Shown: one piece after another, positions 5,601 to 7,092 of the stretch
Numbering within the stretch: position 1 is the stretch's first letter
How the letters are laid out: each line of letters starts with the position of its first letter
DNA from: DATHSN01 sp035464115
GTDB lineage: Bacteria; Actinomycetota; Acidimicrobiia; Acidimicrobiales; SKKL01
DNA: 7,092 nucleotides
Reading direction: 5' to 3'
Assembly (NCBI GenBank): GCA_035464115.1
Contig: DATHSN010000276.1
Coordinates: 1 to 7,092 of the forward strand
The notes under the pieces: model-generated
Database searches by the model: none
The model's input: only the letters and a program-made list of their open reading frames with translations
What the model was told of the DNA's origin: nothing
Program-made: the position numbers and the translations under genes

Positions 5601-6872
5601 TCAGGCCGTGATCCGCTCGTGGATCAACGGCACCGGTGCGGGGGCGTCGGGCCCGATCGACCACGCCCCCTCGAGCGCGGCGAGCGCGGCGGGGATGCGG
5701 GCGGGGTCGTCGGTGCGCAGCTCGAGCACCGGTGCGCCGGCGGCCACCGTCTCGCCGGGCTTGGCGTGCATGACCACGCCCGCCACCGCGCTGACGGGGT
5801 CCTCCTTGCGGGCCCGGCCCGCGCCGAGCCGCCAGGCCGCGACGCCGACGGCCCGGGCGTCGAGGTGTTGCACGATGCCGTCGGACGGCGCGGTGAGCGT
5901 CTCGATCACCGGGGCGGTGGGCAGCACGGCGTCGGGGTCGCCGCCCTGGGCCCGGATGAGGGCGTTCCAGCGGTCCATGGCCCGACCGTCGCGCAGGGCG
6001 TCGGCGGGGTCGACGTCGATGCCGGCCAGCGCCAGCATCTCGCGGGCCAGCGCCAGGGTGATCTCGACCAGGTCGTCGGGCCCGCCACCGGCGAGCACCT
6101 CGACCGACTCGGTGACCTCGATGGCGTTGCCCGCCGTCCGCCCGAGCGGGGTGCCCATCTCGGTGATGAGGGCGGTGGTGCGCACGTCGTGGGCCGTGCC
6201 CAGCTCGACCATGGTGCGCGCCAGCACCCGGGCCCGGTCGATCTCGGGGAGGAACGCGCCCGACCCGACCTTCACGTCGAGCACCAGGGCGTCGGTGCCC
6301 TCGGCGATCTTCTTGGACATGATCGACGAGGCGATGAGCGGGATGGCCTCGACGGTGCCGGTGACGTCGCGCAGCGCGTAGAGCTTGCGGTCGGCGGGGG
6401 CGAGCCCGGGGCCGGCGGCGCAGATCACCCCGCCCTCGTCGCGCAGCAGCCGCAGCACCTCGTCGGTGGGCAGGTCGGCCCGCCACCCGGGGATCGACTC
6501 GAGCTTGTCGAGGGTGCCACCGGTGTGACCGAGGCCCCGGCCCGACAGCTGGGGCACCGACGCCCCGCACGCCGCCACGAGCGGCACGAGGATGAGCGAG
6601 ACCTTGTCGCCGACGCCGCCGGTGGAGTGCTTGTCGACGGTGGGGCGCCCCACCGCCGACAGGGCGAGGCGCTCGCCCGTGGCGATCCTGGCCGCGGTCC
6701 ACCGGGCGAGCTCGTCGGGCTCCATGCCCCGCCAGAAGATGGCCATGAGCAACGCCGACGCCTGCTCGTCGGCGACGTCGCCGTCGGTGTAGGCCCGCAG
6801 GAACCAGTCGATCTGCTCGTCGGACAGGCGGTGCCCGTCGCGCTTGGTGCGGATGACGTCGACGACGTCCAT
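5601..6872 (-). CDS. deoA: Thymidine/pyrimidine-nucleoside phosphorylase
   Basis: 423 residues, close to the family norm of about 430-440. It reversibly phosphorolyses thymidine, deoxyuridine and possibly uridine to base plus (deoxy)ribose-1-phosphate. Visible landmarks are the phosphate-binding KHSTGGVGDK (81-90), the family signature starting SGRGLGHTGGTLDK (110-123), and the pyrimidine-binding residues in LRDVTGTV (167-174) and ASSIMSKK (181-188). VLDVKVGSGAF (197-207) and the C-terminal alpha/beta domain (about 330-423) are also present. The start ATG at 6872 shares one base with the permease stop (TGATG), which implies coupled translation. Sequence does not clearly separate strict thymidine phosphorylase (DeoA) from broad pyrimidine-nucleoside phosphorylase (Pdp). 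The neighbouring cdd gene, which supplies uridine and deoxyuridine, fits either. All domains appear intact. Confidence 0.96.
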   Translation of the reverse strand: MDVVDVIRTKRDGHRLSDEQIDWFLRAYTDGDVADEQASALLMAIFWRGMEPDELARWTAARIATGERLALSAVGRPTVDKHSTGGVGDKVSLILVPLVAACGASVPQLSGRGLGHTGGTLDKLESIPGWRADLPTDEVLRLLRDEGGVICAAGPGLAPADRKLYALRDVTGTVEAIPLIASSIMSKKIAEGTDALVLDVKVGSGAFLPEIDRARVLARTMVELGTAHDVRTTALITEMGTPLGRTAGNAIEVTESVEVLAGGGPDDLVEITLALAREMLALAGIDVDPADALRDGRAMDRWNALIRAQGGDPDAVLPTAPVIETLTAPSDGIVQHLDARAVGVAAWRLGAGRARKEDPVSAVAGVVMHAKPGETVAAGAPVLELRTDDPARIPAALAALEGAWSIGPDAPAPVPLIHERITA

Positions 6873-7092
6873 CAGCGCGACTCGCCCTTGCGGTAGGGCT
6901 GGCCGTCGGCGGCCGGCATCCGCAGCTTCTGCGACGCGAAGCCGAGCACCAAGAGCGTGGTGACGTGCGGGGTGAACGACACGAACTGGCGGGGGACCTC
7001 TTCGGACAGCACGAACCAGGCGAGGAAGCCGACCGACGTGACGGCGAGCGCCGCGGCCGGGACCATCCGACGGCCGAAGCCGGCCCGCAGCG
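6872..7092 (-). CDS. ABC transporter permease, C-terminal fragment (nucleoside/simple-sugar type)
   Basis: Only the last 72 residues are inside the window. The frame stays open to the right edge, so the Met at 7066 is internal and not a start. The fragment has two hydrophobic segments (around AAALAVTSVGFLAWFV and TPHVTTLLVLGFAS). It ends in a conserved-looking tail, LRMPAADGQPYRKGESR, which I recognise from the BmpC/NupQ-like permeases of the branched-chain-amino-acid/simple-sugar permease superfamily. Overlap with deoA by one base and the presence of cdd favour nucleoside import. The ATPase, the second permease and the lipoprotein binding protein would be expected further right. Confidence 0.8.
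   Translation of the reverse strand, partial: LRAGFGRRMVPAAALAVTSVGFLAWFVLSEEVPRQFVSFTPHVTTLLVLGFASQKLRMPAADGQPYRKGESR

Noticed and set aside
5565..6896. Plus-strand open frame of 443 codons opposite deoA
   Set aside because: It is the antisense of an unmistakable pyrimidine-nucleoside phosphorylase and shows only low-complexity residues.

Overview
The window is about 7.1 kb of very GC-rich DNA, packed with genes. G or C dominates third codon positions and several starts are GTG. The gene content fits a high-GC Actinomycetota chromosome. I lean towards an Acidimicrobiia-type lineage, because an exosortase sits beside ordinary actinobacterial housekeeping genes, but the sequence alone does not prove this. 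I see no RNA gene, insertion sequence, CRISPR array or phage gene.

Left part (1-4375, all minus strand; transcription runs right to left): a MarC-family membrane protein (3746-4375), a small secreted protein with a C-terminal sorting signal (3182-3658), an exosortase fused to an EpsI-like domain (1534-3180), and a membrane glycosyltransferase of family GT2 (1541 down to the window edge). The last three are tightly coupled. There is 1 nt between the small protein and the exosortase, and an 8-nt overlap between the exosortase and the glycosyltransferase. The simplest reading is a dedicated surface-display cassette. The small protein is exported by its signal peptide. Its tail (short Val-Pro motif, hydrophobic helix, Arg pair) is recognised and cut by the adjacent exosortase. 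The glycosyltransferase may make or attach a glycan belonging to the product or its anchor. This cassette is the most interesting content of the window.

Middle (4376-5159): a 91-bp divergent intergenic region with three copies of a 17-18 bp tandem repeat separates marC from a plus-strand DsbA/FrnE-like thiol oxidoreductase (4467-5159).

Right part (5167-7092, minus strand): a pyrimidine nucleoside salvage operon. It contains the C-terminal end of an ABC permease of the nucleoside/simple-sugar type, then thymidine/pyrimidine-nucleoside phosphorylase (deoA), then cytidine deaminase (cdd). The permease would import nucleosides, Cdd would deaminate (deoxy)cytidine to (deoxy)uridine, and DeoA would phosphorolyse pyrimidine nucleosides to base plus (deoxy)ribose-1-phosphate. 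The operon converges on the oxidoreductase gene with only 7 bp between the stops.
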